A stretch of DNA of 64,000 nt from Geothrix campi (GTDB taxonomy: Bacteria; Acidobacteriota; Holophagae; Holophagales; Holophagaceae). A program made the translations under genes and the position numbers. The stretch spans positions 248,001 to 312,000 of the forward strand of contig NZ_JANHMP010000001.1 in assembly GCF_024609265.1 (NCBI RefSeq), written 5' to 3'. This document shows, one piece after another, positions 8,042-16,251 of this stretch; the first letter of the stretch is position 1, and every line of letters begins with the position of its first letter. Under the pieces are notes generated by a model. That model was not told where the DNA came from and ran no database searches. It saw only the letters and a program-made list of their open reading frames with translations.

Positions 8042-9364
8042 ATGACCTGGAAGCGATCCCTTCGACTCGCCGCCGTCCTGGGTGCGGGGCTTCCCCTGGT
8101 CGCCGGGGGCAGCGCTCCGGTGAACGATACCGGGACCACGGCTTGGATGCTGACTTCCACCACTCTCGTGCTGCTGATGGTGCCTGGCCTGGCCATGTTC
8201 TACGGCGGCCTGGTCCGGACCAAGAACGTGCTGGGGACGATGATGCATTCGTTCTCGGCCATGGCCGTGGTGGGTGTCCTCTGGACGGTGGTGGGCTATG
8301 CGCTGAGCTTCGGCCCCAACGCCCTGGGCGGCCTCATCGGCTGGAGCCGGGGTCTGGTGCTTCTGCGCAGCATCGATCACACGATTCTTCCGGCCGGGGT
8401 GCCCGAGTACGCCTTCGCCATGTTCCAGGGCAAATTCGCCATCATCACACCCGCCCTGATCGCGGGGGCGGTGGCCGAGCGGATCACCTTCCGGGGTTGG
8501 GTGGCCTTCATCACGCTCTGGGTGCTCTTCGTCTACTGCCCGCTCTGTCACTGGGTGTGGGCGCCCGATGGCTATTTCTTCAACCTCGGCGCCAAGGGGG
8601 CCATCGACTTCGCGGGCGGCACGGTGGTGCACATTTCCTCGGGCGTGGCGGGGCTGGCCCTCGCCCTGTTCCTGGGGGCGCGCCACGGCTACCCGAAGAC
8701 CGCCATGGCCCCGAACAACCTGACCTTCACGCTCATCGGCGCGGGCCTGCTGTGGGTGGGCTGGTTCGGTTTCAACGCCGGTTCCTCCATCGCCTCGAAC
8801 CTGGAAACCGCGCGGGCCCTCACGGTCACGCAGGTGGCCGCGGCCGCTGGGGCCCTCACCTGGATGCTCATCGAGATCATCCGCGAGGACAAACCCACGA
8901 GTCTGGGCATGGCCTCGGGCATCCTGGCGGGCCTGGTGGTCATCACGCCGGCCGCCGGTGTGGTCCAGGTGGGCGGGGCCCTCACGCTCGGGGCCATCGC
9001 GGCGTGCACCTGCTACGGCATGATCATGCTGAAGAACCGGCTGGGGTATGACGACTCCCTGGACGCCTTCGGCATCCACGGTACTGGTGGCATCGTCGGC
9101 GCTCTGGGCCTCACCTTCTTCATCCGAGGTTCCTGGTGGGCGGAAGCCGCAGCCAAGGTTCCTGGCTGGGGCCTGCTCGCCCAGCTGAAGGTCCAGGCCT
9201 TCGCGGTGGGAACCACCATCGCCTTCTCCGTGGTCATGACACTGCTCATCGCCTTCCTGGTGGAGAAGATCGTCGGTTTCCGCGTGACCGAGGCGGTGGA
9301 GAAGGCAGGTCTCGACCACGACATCCACGGGGAACGTGCCTACGGTCTGAACAACCTGAACTAG
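8042..9364 (+). CDS. amtB: Ammonium transporter
   Basis: 440 residues with a cleavable-looking N-terminal signal, then eleven membrane helices starting at DTGTTAWMLTSTTLVLLM. AmtB hallmarks are GLAMFYGGLVRTKNVL, the first pore His in GGTVVHISSG, the TxLWVGWFGFNAGS helix and the second pore His in DAFGIHGTGGI. The twin His pair lines the ammonia channel. It is followed after nine bases by a PII gene, the classic amtB-glnK arrangement in which PII plugs the channel when nitrogen is ample. Confidence 0.97.
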   Translation: MTWKRSLRLAAVLGAGLPLVAGGSAPVNDTGTTAWMLTSTTLVLLMVPGLAMFYGGLVRTKNVLGTMMHSFSAMAVVGVLWTVVGYALSFGPNALGGLIGWSRGLVLLRSIDHTILPAGVPEYAFAMFQGKFAIITPALIAGAVAERITFRGWVAFITLWVLFVYCPLCHWVWAPDGYFFNLGAKGAIDFAGGTVVHISSGVAGLALALFLGARHGYPKTAMAPNNLTFTLIGAGLLWVGWFGFNAGSSIASNLETARALTVTQVAAAAGALTWMLIEIIREDKPTSLGMASGILAGLVVITPAAGVVQVGGALTLGAIAACTCYGMIMLKNRLGYDDSLDAFGIHGTGGIVGALGLTFFIRGSWWAEAAAKVPGWGLLAQLKVQAFAVGTTIAFSVVMTLLIAFLVEKIVGFRVTEAVEKAGLDHDIHGERAYGLNNLN

Positions 9365-9373
9365 GAGATTCCG

Positions 9374-9715
9374 ATGAAGCTCATCACCGCCATCATCCCT
9401 GAAGAGAAGCTTGATGAAGTCCGCGAGGCCCTGATCGAAGCGGAGATCGAGCGCATCACCGTCACCCGCGTCAGCGGCCATGGTCGCCAGCAGGAGATCA
9501 TGGTCCAGCGTGGCAAGAAGATCGTCCCCAACCTGATTCCCAAGGTCCAGATCACCATCGCCTGCAATGACGCGTTTGAGGACATCACCGTGGACACCAT
9601 CATCCGCACGGCACGGCACGGCGCGGGCGAGGTGGGCGACGGGAAGATCTTCGTCCAGGAGCTGAAGGAGTGCATCCGCATCCGCACCGGCGAGCGGGGC
9701 GGCCAGGCCATCTGA
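9374..9715 (+). CDS. glnK: PII nitrogen regulatory protein lacking the T-loop tyrosine
   Basis: 113 residues. It follows the PII pattern: MKLITAIIPEEKLDEVREALIE, the SGHGRQ turn, LIPKVQI, VDTIIRTARHG, GDGKIFV and the final IRIRTGE. The nucleotide-binding B-loop (GEVGDGKIFV) and C-loop are intact. The T-loop is one residue shorter than in E. coli GlnB, and the RGAEY that carries uridylylated Tyr51 reads RGKKI (Ile50). Control by UTase is therefore unlikely. Binding of ATP/ADP and 2-oxoglutarate and docking on AmtB remain plausible, since it is coupled to amtB. Confidence 0.93.
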   Translation: MKLITAIIPEEKLDEVREALIEAEIERITVTRVSGHGRQQEIMVQRGKKIVPNLIPKVQITIACNDAFEDITVDTIIRTARHGAGEVGDGKIFVQELKECIRIRTGERGGQAI

Positions 9716-9742
9716 GGGCAGGAATTCCGCTAGGCTCACAGC

Positions 9743-11155
9743 ATGCGAAGCATCGTCTGGTTCCGGGGCAAGGACCTGCGTGTGGCAGACCACCGGCCCC
9801 TGGTGGAGGCCGCCGCCGCGGGCGAAGTGATCCCACTCTTCGTGCTGGATCCCTTCTTCTTCGCACCGAAACGCGCCCGGGACCTGCCCCATCGCCTGCA
9901 ATTCCTGCTGGAATCGCTGAGGGCCCTGGAAGCCAACCTCGCCCACCTGGGGTCGCGCCTGCTGGTGGTTCCGGGGCGCAGCGTGGAGGTGGTGCCGCGG
10001 CTGGCAGCCCAATGGAAGGCCGACCAGGTGCTGGCCCACCGCTGGGTGGAGCCCTTCGCGCGGGATCGGGACCGCCGGGTGGACGAGGCCCTGGCCCGCG
10101 AGGGCATCGCCTTCCGCCTGTTTGAGGGCGAGACCCTGCTGCCACTCGGATCGGTGCGGAACGGGCAGGGCGGCATGTTCCGGGTGTTCACACCCTTCGC
10201 CCGGGCCTGCGGGGCGAAGCTGGGTCTGGAACCGGTTCTGGCGGCCCCGCGAGCGCTCCCGCCAGTGCCCGGGGACATCCGAGTCGACACGGTGCCGATC
10301 CCTGCGCTGCCTGACCTGGGGCTCGCACTCAATCCCCGCCTTCAGGCTGGCGGGGAGCGGGCGGCCCGCCAGCGGCTGAAGGCCTTCCTGCACGATGCCC
10401 TGACGGGCTACGGGGTGGACCGGGATCGCATGGACCTGCCCGGCACGTCGCGGCTCAGCGCGGACCTGAAGTTCGGCACCCTGTCCGTGCGTGCCCTCTG
10501 GCAGGCCGTGGCGGCGGCCGGGGCCGGCGAGTCCGGGCACCGCTATCTCAACGAACTGCTCTGGCGCGAGTTCAGCCACCACCTGCTGGGGGAGTGGCCG
10601 GAGCTGCTGGAGCGGCCCTTCCGGCCGGCGTTCGAGGGCTTCCCCTGGCGCGAGGACGAAGCCGCCTGGGAGGCCTGGACTGCAGGTCGCACGGGCTACC
10701 CCGTGGTGGATGCCGCCGCCCGGCAGCTGCGGGCCGAGGGCTTCGTCCACAACCGGGCCCGCATGGTGGCCGCAAGCTTCCTCACGAAGCACCTATTGCT
10801 CGACTACCGGCGCGGCGAGGCCCACTACCTGCGCTGGCTCACGGATGGGGACTGGGCCGCAAACAACGCGGGCTGGCAATGGTGTGCTGGTTGCGGCTGC
10901 GACGCCCAGCCCTGGTTCCGCATGTTCAACCCCGTGACCCAGGGCCGGAAGTTCGATCCCGACGGGGCCTACGTGAGGCGCTGGATGCCTGAGCTGGCCG
11001 ACTATCCAACTGCATTCATCCACGAGCCCTGGCAGGCGCCGCAGGCGATCCGTACCCGGTTCGACTACCCCGAGCCCATCGTGGACCACGCCTTCGCACG
11101 GGAGCGGTTCCTGGCTACGGCGAAAGCACACCTGAGGCATGCGAAGATGGGCTGA
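9743..11155 (+). CDS. phrB: Deoxyribodipyrimidine photo-lyase
   Basis: 470 residues. N-terminal photolyase alpha/beta domain (SIVWFRGKDLRVADH; PLFVLDP) and C-terminal FAD domain with TSRLSADLKFGTLS, ELLWREFSHHLL, GYPVVDAAARQL, HNRARMVAASFLTKHLL and WAANNAGWQWCAGCGCDAQPWFR. These are class I CPD photolyase/cryptochrome signatures. The trio of electron-transfer Trp residues appears to be present. FRGKDLR replaces the more usual FRRDLR. Role: light-driven repair of cyclobutane dimers. A TAGGCT -10-like element lies just upstream. Confidence 0.95.
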   Translation: MRSIVWFRGKDLRVADHRPLVEAAAAGEVIPLFVLDPFFFAPKRARDLPHRLQFLLESLRALEANLAHLGSRLLVVPGRSVEVVPRLAAQWKADQVLAHRWVEPFARDRDRRVDEALAREGIAFRLFEGETLLPLGSVRNGQGGMFRVFTPFARACGAKLGLEPVLAAPRALPPVPGDIRVDTVPIPALPDLGLALNPRLQAGGERAARQRLKAFLHDALTGYGVDRDRMDLPGTSRLSADLKFGTLSVRALWQAVAAAGAGESGHRYLNELLWREFSHHLLGEWPELLERPFRPAFEGFPWREDEAAWEAWTAGRTGYPVVDAAARQLRAEGFVHNRARMVAASFLTKHLLLDYRRGEAHYLRWLTDGDWAANNAGWQWCAGCGCDAQPWFRMFNPVTQGRKFDPDGAYVRRWMPELADYPTAFIHEPWQAPQAIRTRFDYPEPIVDHAFARERFLATAKAHLRHAKMG

Positions 11156-11171
11156 TCAACCCGGTGACAGC

Positions 11172-13043
11172 ATGCGCAAACATTTTCACTTCAAAGCCCC
11201 GCACGCAGTGTGCTTCCTGGTTTTTGGGCTGCCGCTGATGGCCCAGGCGCCACCGGCCCGGGCCAACCCGATTTCACCTTCGATCCGGGTGGAAGGGCGC
11301 GTTCTCGACCTCGATGGCCATCCAGTGCCTGCGGCCATGGTGGCACTGGTTCCCGCCAATCCGGCTGACGCCAGGATCCAGGTGGTCGATGCCTCCGGCC
11401 ATTTCATGCTGGAAGGCTCACCGGGAACGAAATGGGGCCTGACGGTCACGGCCTCGGGGTTCCTTCCTCATTTCAGCAACCTCGATATCGAGCCGGGGAA
11501 GACCGATCCAGCCGTGGAGGTGAAGCTGAGGCCCGGCGGCTTTCCTGTCCGGGGGACGGTGCTCGCCGCCAAGGGGCACTCCCTCGAAGGGATGCGCCTC
11601 GGGTTCTCCCGATTCAGCCAGGAGGAAGGCGATGTCTTCTTCGCAGAGGTGAAACAGCAGCGGTTCGACCTTAACCTGGCCCCGGGAGCCTACACGATCG
11701 ATGCCACCGCCAAGGATCAGTCCTTTATCGGCGGTCGTTTCGACTTGAAGGGTGAAAAGACGGATATCAGGGTGATGTTGAAGGCCGAACCTGTTCCGGC
11801 TGGAGCCGAGGTGCTGGCCTGGATCAAGACGAACGCCCTTCCCCTTCGGACCGTGCTGCCGGGTCAAGGCTTCGAGGACTTGCGGCCCTTGGAGGCCATC
11901 GTGGGAAACGCGCGGGTGGTGGGGCTGGGGGAAGCCACCCATGGGACGAAGGAGTTCTTTCAGCTCAAGCACCGGATCTTGGAATTCCTGGTCGAGAAGG
12001 AGGGGTTTACCCTCTTCGGCCTGGAGGCCGGCATGCCGGAGGCGTCGCTTCTGGATGACTTTGTCCTCACCGGGAAAGGTGATCCTGCCGAAGCACTCGC
12101 TATGACCCACCCGGTGTGGAACGTCGAAGAAATGCTCGCCCTGATCCGGTGGATGCGGGCCTACAACGCGAACCCGGCCCATCCGAAGAAGCTGCGGTTC
12201 TACGGGTTCGACATGCAGGAACGCAAACGGACCTACGCCTGCGTCAAGGTGTGGCTGGACGAGGAGGATCCTGGCGAGGCCGTACGCCTCGCGAGCCTGA
12301 ACGACCGGATGAGTGCACTACTCGGAGCGCCGCAAAGCAGTTCCAGCACTGAGAGACTCAAGGCCTGGAAGGATCTGGCCCAGGAAGTCGAAGCCCTCAC
12401 GCAACGCCAGGAGAAGCGGATGGCGGTCTCGATTTCGGCGGGGCTGTCGGAAGTGGCCCGGTGCCAGTTCCAGAACATCCGCCTGCTGGCTCAGTTCGCG
12501 GCAGTCAGGGGGGATGCCGATCGAGGTCTGCGGGATCGCTTCATGGCCACCAATGTGGCCTGGAGGCTGGCACAGGATCCGGGCGCAAAGATGGTCCTGT
12601 GGGCTCACAACGGCCATATCGCCTATCGTCCGGGGGTGAAGATCGGGGCCGAAACCATGGGCTGGTACCTGCGTCGCTCCATGGGGCAGGCCTATCGGAA
12701 CTTTGGCTTCGCTTTCCGGGATGGCGCCTTCCGGGCCTGGGATGCGGGGCCGGAACGGAAAGGGGCGATGACCTTCACGGTGGCGCCGCAGGCCAAGGGC
12801 ACCTTGGACGCGGCGCTCGGGTCTACGAACCTCCCCATCCTGGCGTTGGACTTGGGTCGGCTGCCGGGACAGGGGCCGATTCGGGAATGGTTCGAGGCAC
12901 CTCAGGGTACCTGGGATGTCGGGGCTGAATTCATCCCAGCCTCTGCCGATCGCTTCCTCCAGAAGGAACCCATTACCGCCTACTACGATGCGTTGCTGTT
13001 CGTGAGCCGGACCTTGGCGGCCACGCCCTGCCAAAAGCCCTAA
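11172..13043 (+). CDS. Secreted erythromycin-esterase-like hydrolase with N-terminal carboxypeptidase-regulatory-like domain
   Basis: 623 residues. Signal peptide (residues 1-25, FLVFGLPLMAQA), then a beta-sandwich resembling CarboxypepD_reg (VEGRVLDLDGHPVPAAMVAL; FPVRGTVLAA), up to about residue 215. The rest is an erythromycin esterase (PF05139-like) domain: GLGEATHGTKEFFQLKHR with the Glu and His needed for activation of water, FGLEAGM, and LWAHNGHIAY with the distal His. Ere enzymes open macrolide rings, but many homologues have unknown substrates. Resistance is not demonstrated by this sequence. ATG 11172 was chosen because it starts the signal peptide. Confidence 0.85.
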   Translation: MRKHFHFKAPHAVCFLVFGLPLMAQAPPARANPISPSIRVEGRVLDLDGHPVPAAMVALVPANPADARIQVVDASGHFMLEGSPGTKWGLTVTASGFLPHFSNLDIEPGKTDPAVEVKLRPGGFPVRGTVLAAKGHSLEGMRLGFSRFSQEEGDVFFAEVKQQRFDLNLAPGAYTIDATAKDQSFIGGRFDLKGEKTDIRVMLKAEPVPAGAEVLAWIKTNALPLRTVLPGQGFEDLRPLEAIVGNARVVGLGEATHGTKEFFQLKHRILEFLVEKEGFTLFGLEAGMPEASLLDDFVLTGKGDPAEALAMTHPVWNVEEMLALIRWMRAYNANPAHPKKLRFYGFDMQERKRTYACVKVWLDEEDPGEAVRLASLNDRMSALLGAPQSSSSTERLKAWKDLAQEVEALTQRQEKRMAVSISAGLSEVARCQFQNIRLLAQFAAVRGDADRGLRDRFMATNVAWRLAQDPGAKMVLWAHNGHIAYRPGVKIGAETMGWYLRRSMGQAYRNFGFAFRDGAFRAWDAGPERKGAMTFTVAPQAKGTLDAALGSTNLPILALDLGRLPGQGPIREWFEAPQGTWDVGAEFIPASADRFLQKEPITAYYDALLFVSRTLAATPCQKP

Positions 13044-13119
13044 GGCGGGGGATGCCCTGATAGAGTGGAGGAAGCGGTTCGCCGCTATCCCTTCTGCTTT
13101 ATTGACTTATGGGTATTGC

Positions 13120-13401
13120 ATGCACATCATCCGATTCGACGGCAAGAAACCTGGAACCGCGGACTGTGAACAGGAGACGGCGCTGCTGGCGGCCAGCACC
13201 CGGGCGGGCGTGCCGCTGCCGCACCGCTGCGGGGGACATGCTCGTTGTGGTACCTGCCTCGTCACCGTGGTCGAGGGTGCCGAACACCTGAGTGAGAAGG
13301 GCATCACCGAGACCCGTGTGCTGGAAGTGCTGAAGGCCAAGCCCGATCAGCGCCTTGCCTGCCAGGCCTGGGCGAAGGGCGATGTGAGCGTGACGTACTA
13401 G
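13120..13401 (+). CDS. [2Fe-2S] ferredoxin, adrenodoxin-like spacing
   Basis: 93 residues. Cluster ligands Cys37, Cys43, Cys46 and Cys81 give a C-x5-C-x2-C...C pattern (HRCGGHARCGTC; RLACQAW). This is the vertebrate-type/Isc-type spacing rather than the plant-type C-x4-C. Starts at ATG 13120. An in-frame TTG at 13102 would add six residues, but it reads more like promoter sequence (TTGACT). It is the only plus-strand gene here between the esterase and the convergent recR, seven bases away. Confidence 0.92.
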   Translation: MHIIRFDGKKPGTADCEQETALLAASTRAGVPLPHRCGGHARCGTCLVTVVEGAEHLSEKGITETRVLEVLKAKPDQRLACQAWAKGDVSVTY

Positions 13402-13408
13402 CCTCGGA

Positions 13409-14008
13409 TCACCCCACTGGCCGGCGGCCCTCCATGGCCCGATCCAGCGTGAGTTCGTCGGCATATTCAAGGTCGCTGCCGATCGGCAGGCCCAGTCCGA
13501 TGCGGGTGGTGCGGACGCCGATGGGCTCGAGGATGCGGGCCAACCAGCTGGCCGTGGCCTCGCCATCCACAGTGGGATTGGTGGCCAGGATGACCTCCTG
13601 GATGGCGCCATCCTCCAGGCGTTTCAGCAGTTCACGGATGCGCAGCTGGTCGGGCCCCACGCCGCGCAGGGGCGAGACCAGGCCGCCCAGCACGTGGTAG
13701 CGGCCCCGGAAGTGGCCGCTACGCTCGAAGCTGAGCACGTTGGAGGCCTCCGCCACGATGACGAGACTGGTGGGATCCCGCCGGGGATCCAGACAGATGG
13801 GGCAGGTGGGCTGGTCCGTGAAGGCGCCGCAGACCTGGCAGAACCCCACCTTTTCCGACGCCTGTTGCAGCTGATGAGCCAGGTGGGCCATGGCCTCCGG
13901 TCCTTCCTTCAACAGGTGCAGGGCCATGCGCTGGGCGGACTTGGCGCCCACGCCCGGCAGCTTCTGAAGGCTTTCCACCACGGCCTCGAGGGGCGGCGGC
14001 AGCTTCAT
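13409..14008 (-). CDS. recR: Recombination mediator protein RecR
   Basis: 199 residues. Helix-hairpin-helix LQKLPGVGAKSAQRMALHLL, C4 zinc finger (CQVC-x9-CPIC; FCQVCGAF-PTCPICLDPRRD), Toprim domain (SLVIVAEASNVLSFE, where the usual VVE/VCVVE acidic residue is present, and YHVLGGLVSPLRGVGPD), and a C-terminal GLPIGSDLEYADELTLDRAM. RecR acts with RecO/RecF to load RecA on gaps. It is the last gene of thiL-DUF2062-ybaB-recR. The ybaB-recR pairing is common; dnaX, often ahead of them, is absent. Confidence 0.97.
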   Translation of the reverse strand: MKLPPPLEAVVESLQKLPGVGAKSAQRMALHLLKEGPEAMAHLAHQLQQASEKVGFCQVCGAFTDQPTCPICLDPRRDPTSLVIVAEASNVLSFERSGHFRGRYHVLGGLVSPLRGVGPDQLRIRELLKRLEDGAIQEVILATNPTVDGEATASWLARILEPIGVRTTRIGLGLPIGSDLEYADELTLDRAMEGRRPVG

Positions 14009-14024
14009 CGCCCGCTCCTGTTCT

Positions 14025-14327
14025 TCACAACCCCAGGCCCGGCAGGTTGAGACCTGCGCCCATGCCGCCCATCTGCTTCTTCATGGTCTCGTCCACCTTG
14101 CTGGCGGCATCGCGGAAGGCGGCCGTGAGGAGATCCTCGAGCATGGAGGGATCCTCAGGATCCATGGCCTCCTTGGCAATGGAGATCCCCATCAGTTCCT
14201 TGGAGCCGTTGAGGGTGACCTTCACCAGTTCGCCGCCGGCGGTGCCCTCAACGCGCAGATTGGCCTGGGCTTCGGCCAGTTTCGCCTGCATCTGCTGGGC
14301 CTGTTTCATCAGGAAGCGCATGTCCAT
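14025..14327 (-). CDS. ybaB: YbaB/EbfC family nucleoid-associated protein
   Basis: 100 residues. DMRFLMKQAQQMQAKLAEAQANL forms the first tweezer helix, followed by the VEGTAGGELVKVTLNG hairpin and the EDPSMLEDLLTAAFRDA helix, then a Met/Gly-rich tail (MKKQMGGMGAGLNLPGLGL). YbaB dimers bind DNA and are usually encoded next to recR, as here (16 bases). Confidence 0.96.
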   Translation of the reverse strand: MDMRFLMKQAQQMQAKLAEAQANLRVEGTAGGELVKVTLNGSKELMGISIAKEAMDPEDPSMLEDLLTAAFRDAASKVDETMKKQMGGMGAGLNLPGLGL

Positions 14328-14329
14328 GG

Positions 14330-14842
14330 TCAGTCTCCGGGAATGGGGGTGGGCACGGGGCGGCGCAGGCGGTGCGCCAACCGCAGCATCAGAAAATATC
14401 CCACGGGTATCGCCAGGCCGCTCATCACGAACCCGCCCAGCAGATAGGGCGCGAGGATGGGTTTGAGCATGGCGGCCGCGGCCTCGAAGCCTTCACGGGA
14501 GCTGACGCTCTGCCAGCCGATGCTCTTCCAGGCCACGCCGCTCAGATCCAGGTGCAGGCCCCGGCCTAGGAGGACGTTGCCGAACAGGGCGGAGCCGGTG
14601 GCCATGGGCACCATGGTCCAGGGGTTATTGGTGAAGGCGCCCAGGAAGGCGAGGGGCCGATGCAGCTTTTTCGTCAGGGCGCAGGCCATGAGCACCAGTC
14701 CGGTGTGCGTGCCCAGCAGCGGGTTCCAGGCGATGGCGAAGCCCAGGGCGAAGCTCCAGGCCAGGTGGTGCGGCTCCAGATCCGGATCGGCCAGGAAGCG
14801 CTTGGTGCGGGCCCAGATGTGCGTCTTGTCGTGATGCTTCAT
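14330..14842 (-). CDS. DUF2062 family membrane protein
   Basis: 170 residues. Signature of DUF2062: the first half has LAWSFALGFAIAWNPLLGTHTGLVLMACALTKKLHRPLAFLGAFTNNPWTM (here spanning residues 28-78), with the conserved NNP turn. A C-terminal membrane segment follows (LLGGFVMSGLAIPVGYFLML). Three or four helices. No molecular function is known. It overlaps the thiL stop by ATGA and precedes ybaB by two bases. Confidence 0.88.
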   Translation of the reverse strand: MKHHDKTHIWARTKRFLADPDLEPHHLAWSFALGFAIAWNPLLGTHTGLVLMACALTKKLHRPLAFLGAFTNNPWTMVPMATGSALFGNVLLGRGLHLDLSGVAWKSIGWQSVSSREGFEAAAAMLKPILAPYLLGGFVMSGLAIPVGYFLMLRLAHRLRRPVPTPIPGD

Positions 14843-15756
14843 GAAGATCCGAAGTGGTTGAAGCTGAGGTCGGGAAGGGGGCGGAGCGAATCTCCATCAT
14901 AGGCCAGCACGGGGGATTCCCCGCGGGGCAGGGCCATGCCTACGGAGATAAGGGGCAGGCCGAGGCAGGCCTCCAGCTCCACCTGGGACAAGGAACTGCC
15001 GAAACAGCGGGCGTAGTCCTCGCCGCCGCGCAGCGCGTCCTCGTCCAGGCCAGGATCCACGGTGATGCTGAGGCCGGAGGCATCCGCCAGGTTGCGCAGG
15101 TCCCGGCTCAGGCCGTCGGACAGGTCCAGGCAGGCGTGAACTTCGGGAATCTCCGCCAGGCGCGGGCCCAGGCCCAGTCTTGGCCGGGGCGCCAGATGAG
15201 CCTCCAGGTCGGCGTCGGGATGGGCGGGATCCCAGCGCCGGCCCGCCTGGAGCTTCCGCAAACCCCGCAGGCTGGCGCCGGGGCGCTGGTCCACGAAGAT
15301 CCGGTCGCCTGTAAGGAGGCCATCCCGTCGCAGCCAGCGGGTCGCGAACCCGAAGGCCGTGAGGCCCAGGCCAAGCCCTGAGGGCCGGCCCACGGTATCC
15401 CCGCCCAGCACCTGGACAGCAGCTTCACCAGAAGCCGCCGCCAGGCCCTTCAGGAAGGTCTCCAGCCAAGGGCCGTCGATTTCCGGGCCCATGGCCAGGG
15501 TGAGGGTGTAGCCGAAGGGCCGGGCGCCGGAGGCGTCCAGGTCCGACAGGTTCACCGCCAGCAGCTTGCGGGCCAGGAGATCCGGGGGGTGCCAGTCGAG
15601 GCTGAAGTGCTGGCCCGACTCCATGAGATCCGTGGTCACCAGCAGAGTCTGGCCGAAGGGAGTTGCTGGCAGGGCGCCGCAGTCATCCATGAGCTCGCCG
15701 CCGCCAGGCAGCAGATCCCGGATCCGGGCAAGAATTCCCGTTTCCTGCAGGCTCAT
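14839..15756 (-). CDS. thiL: Thiamine-monophosphate kinase
   Basis: 305 residues. ATG 15756 sits seven bases after GGAGG. Motifs: DDCGALP (Asp pair for Mg), TTDLMESGQHF, LLARKLLAVNLSDLDASGARP, the second domain's VLGGDTVG, LDLSDGLSRDLRNLADASG and the late GGEDY. ThiL phosphorylates TMP to TPP. This is the first gene of the minus-strand cluster. The upstream frame stays open but carries no family similarity. Confidence 0.96.
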   Translation of the reverse strand: MSLQETGILARIRDLLPGGGELMDDCGALPATPFGQTLLVTTDLMESGQHFSLDWHPPDLLARKLLAVNLSDLDASGARPFGYTLTLAMGPEIDGPWLETFLKGLAAASGEAAVQVLGGDTVGRPSGLGLGLTAFGFATRWLRRDGLLTGDRIFVDQRPGASLRGLRKLQAGRRWDPAHPDADLEAHLAPRPRLGLGPRLAEIPEVHACLDLSDGLSRDLRNLADASGLSITVDPGLDEDALRGGEDYARCFGSSLSQVELEACLGLPLISVGMALPRGESPVLAYDGDSLRPLPDLSFNHFGSS

Positions 15757-15811
15757 GGGCGGACCTCCGTCACAACTCCAGTCTCCCACGGCCCTGGAAG
15801 CCAGGCGAAGC

Positions 15812-15840
15812 TTGGTCCGCGGCCATGGCGATGCTAGTTT
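15812..15840 (+). promoter_or_regulatory. Predicted promoter of the [4Fe-4S] ferredoxin gene
   Basis: TTGGTC (15812-15817) and TAGTTT (15835-15840) are separated by 17 bases, about 50 bases ahead of the ferredoxin ATG. The -10 has the TAG start shared by several promoters in this window. Confidence 0.5.
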
Positions 15841-15891
15841 GGTTGGGTTCGCCCCTTGCCAGGGCCCCCATTGAATTTCTAGGAGACGACC

Positions 15892-16146
15892 ATGGCCATC
15901 ACCAAAGTCTGGATCGACGAAGGCTGCATCGTGTGCAATGCCTGCGAGGCCGAGTGCCCCGACGTGTTCCACGTCACCGACACCAGCTGCAACATCAATG
16001 GCTCCGTGCGCGAGGACGGCATCGATTCCGAGAACCGGGATGAGCAGAGCCCTCTCTCCGGCAGCTTCGGCACCGACCTGGAAGCCAGCATCGAGGCCGC
16101 CGCCGCCGGCTGCCCCGTGGAAGTCATCAAGTTCGAGAAAGCCTAG
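15892..16146 (+). CDS. [4Fe-4S] ferredoxin
   Basis: 84 residues. Cys12, Cys15, Cys18 (C-x2-C-x2-C) with Cys22 before Pro, and Cys74 before Pro (GCPVEVI). This fits a single-cluster bacterial ferredoxin in which Cys74 is the fourth ligand; Cys22 and Cys33 are extra. The protein is acidic throughout (EDGIDSENRDE), typical of electron carriers. AGGAG lies at good spacing. It stands alone between a promoter and a strong double-hairpin terminator, so it is a monocistronic unit. Confidence 0.93.
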   Translation: MAITKVWIDEGCIVCNACEAECPDVFHVTDTSCNINGSVREDGIDSENRDEQSPLSGSFGTDLEASIEAAAAGCPVEVIKFEKA

Positions 16147-16148
16147 GA

Positions 16149-16201
16149 CTGAAACGGCTTTGCCGTTTCAGATGAGAACGGGCGCCGATCGGCGCCCGTT
16201 C
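16149..16201. terminator. Double-hairpin terminator after the ferredoxin gene
   Basis: First hairpin: CTGAAACGG/CCGTTTCAG with loop CTTTG (16149-16171). Second: a perfect 26-base palindrome at 16176-16201, GAACGGGCGCCGA and its complement. The palindrome core GGCGCCGATCGGCGCC recurs with one change in the terminator at 19224-19263. Confidence 0.75.
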
Positions 16202-16251
16202 TGTACTTCGGGCTGCAACTGCGTCACCATGGAAGTCCTCCGGAGGTCCCG

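Noticed and set aside
7688-10792. 1034-codon open frame on the minus strand
   Set aside because: Antisense to amtB, glnK and the photolyase; composition is that of a shadow frame.
11139-11172. Earlier start for the erythromycin-esterase-like gene
   Set aside because: It would overlap the photolyase end and put extra residues before a complete signal peptide.
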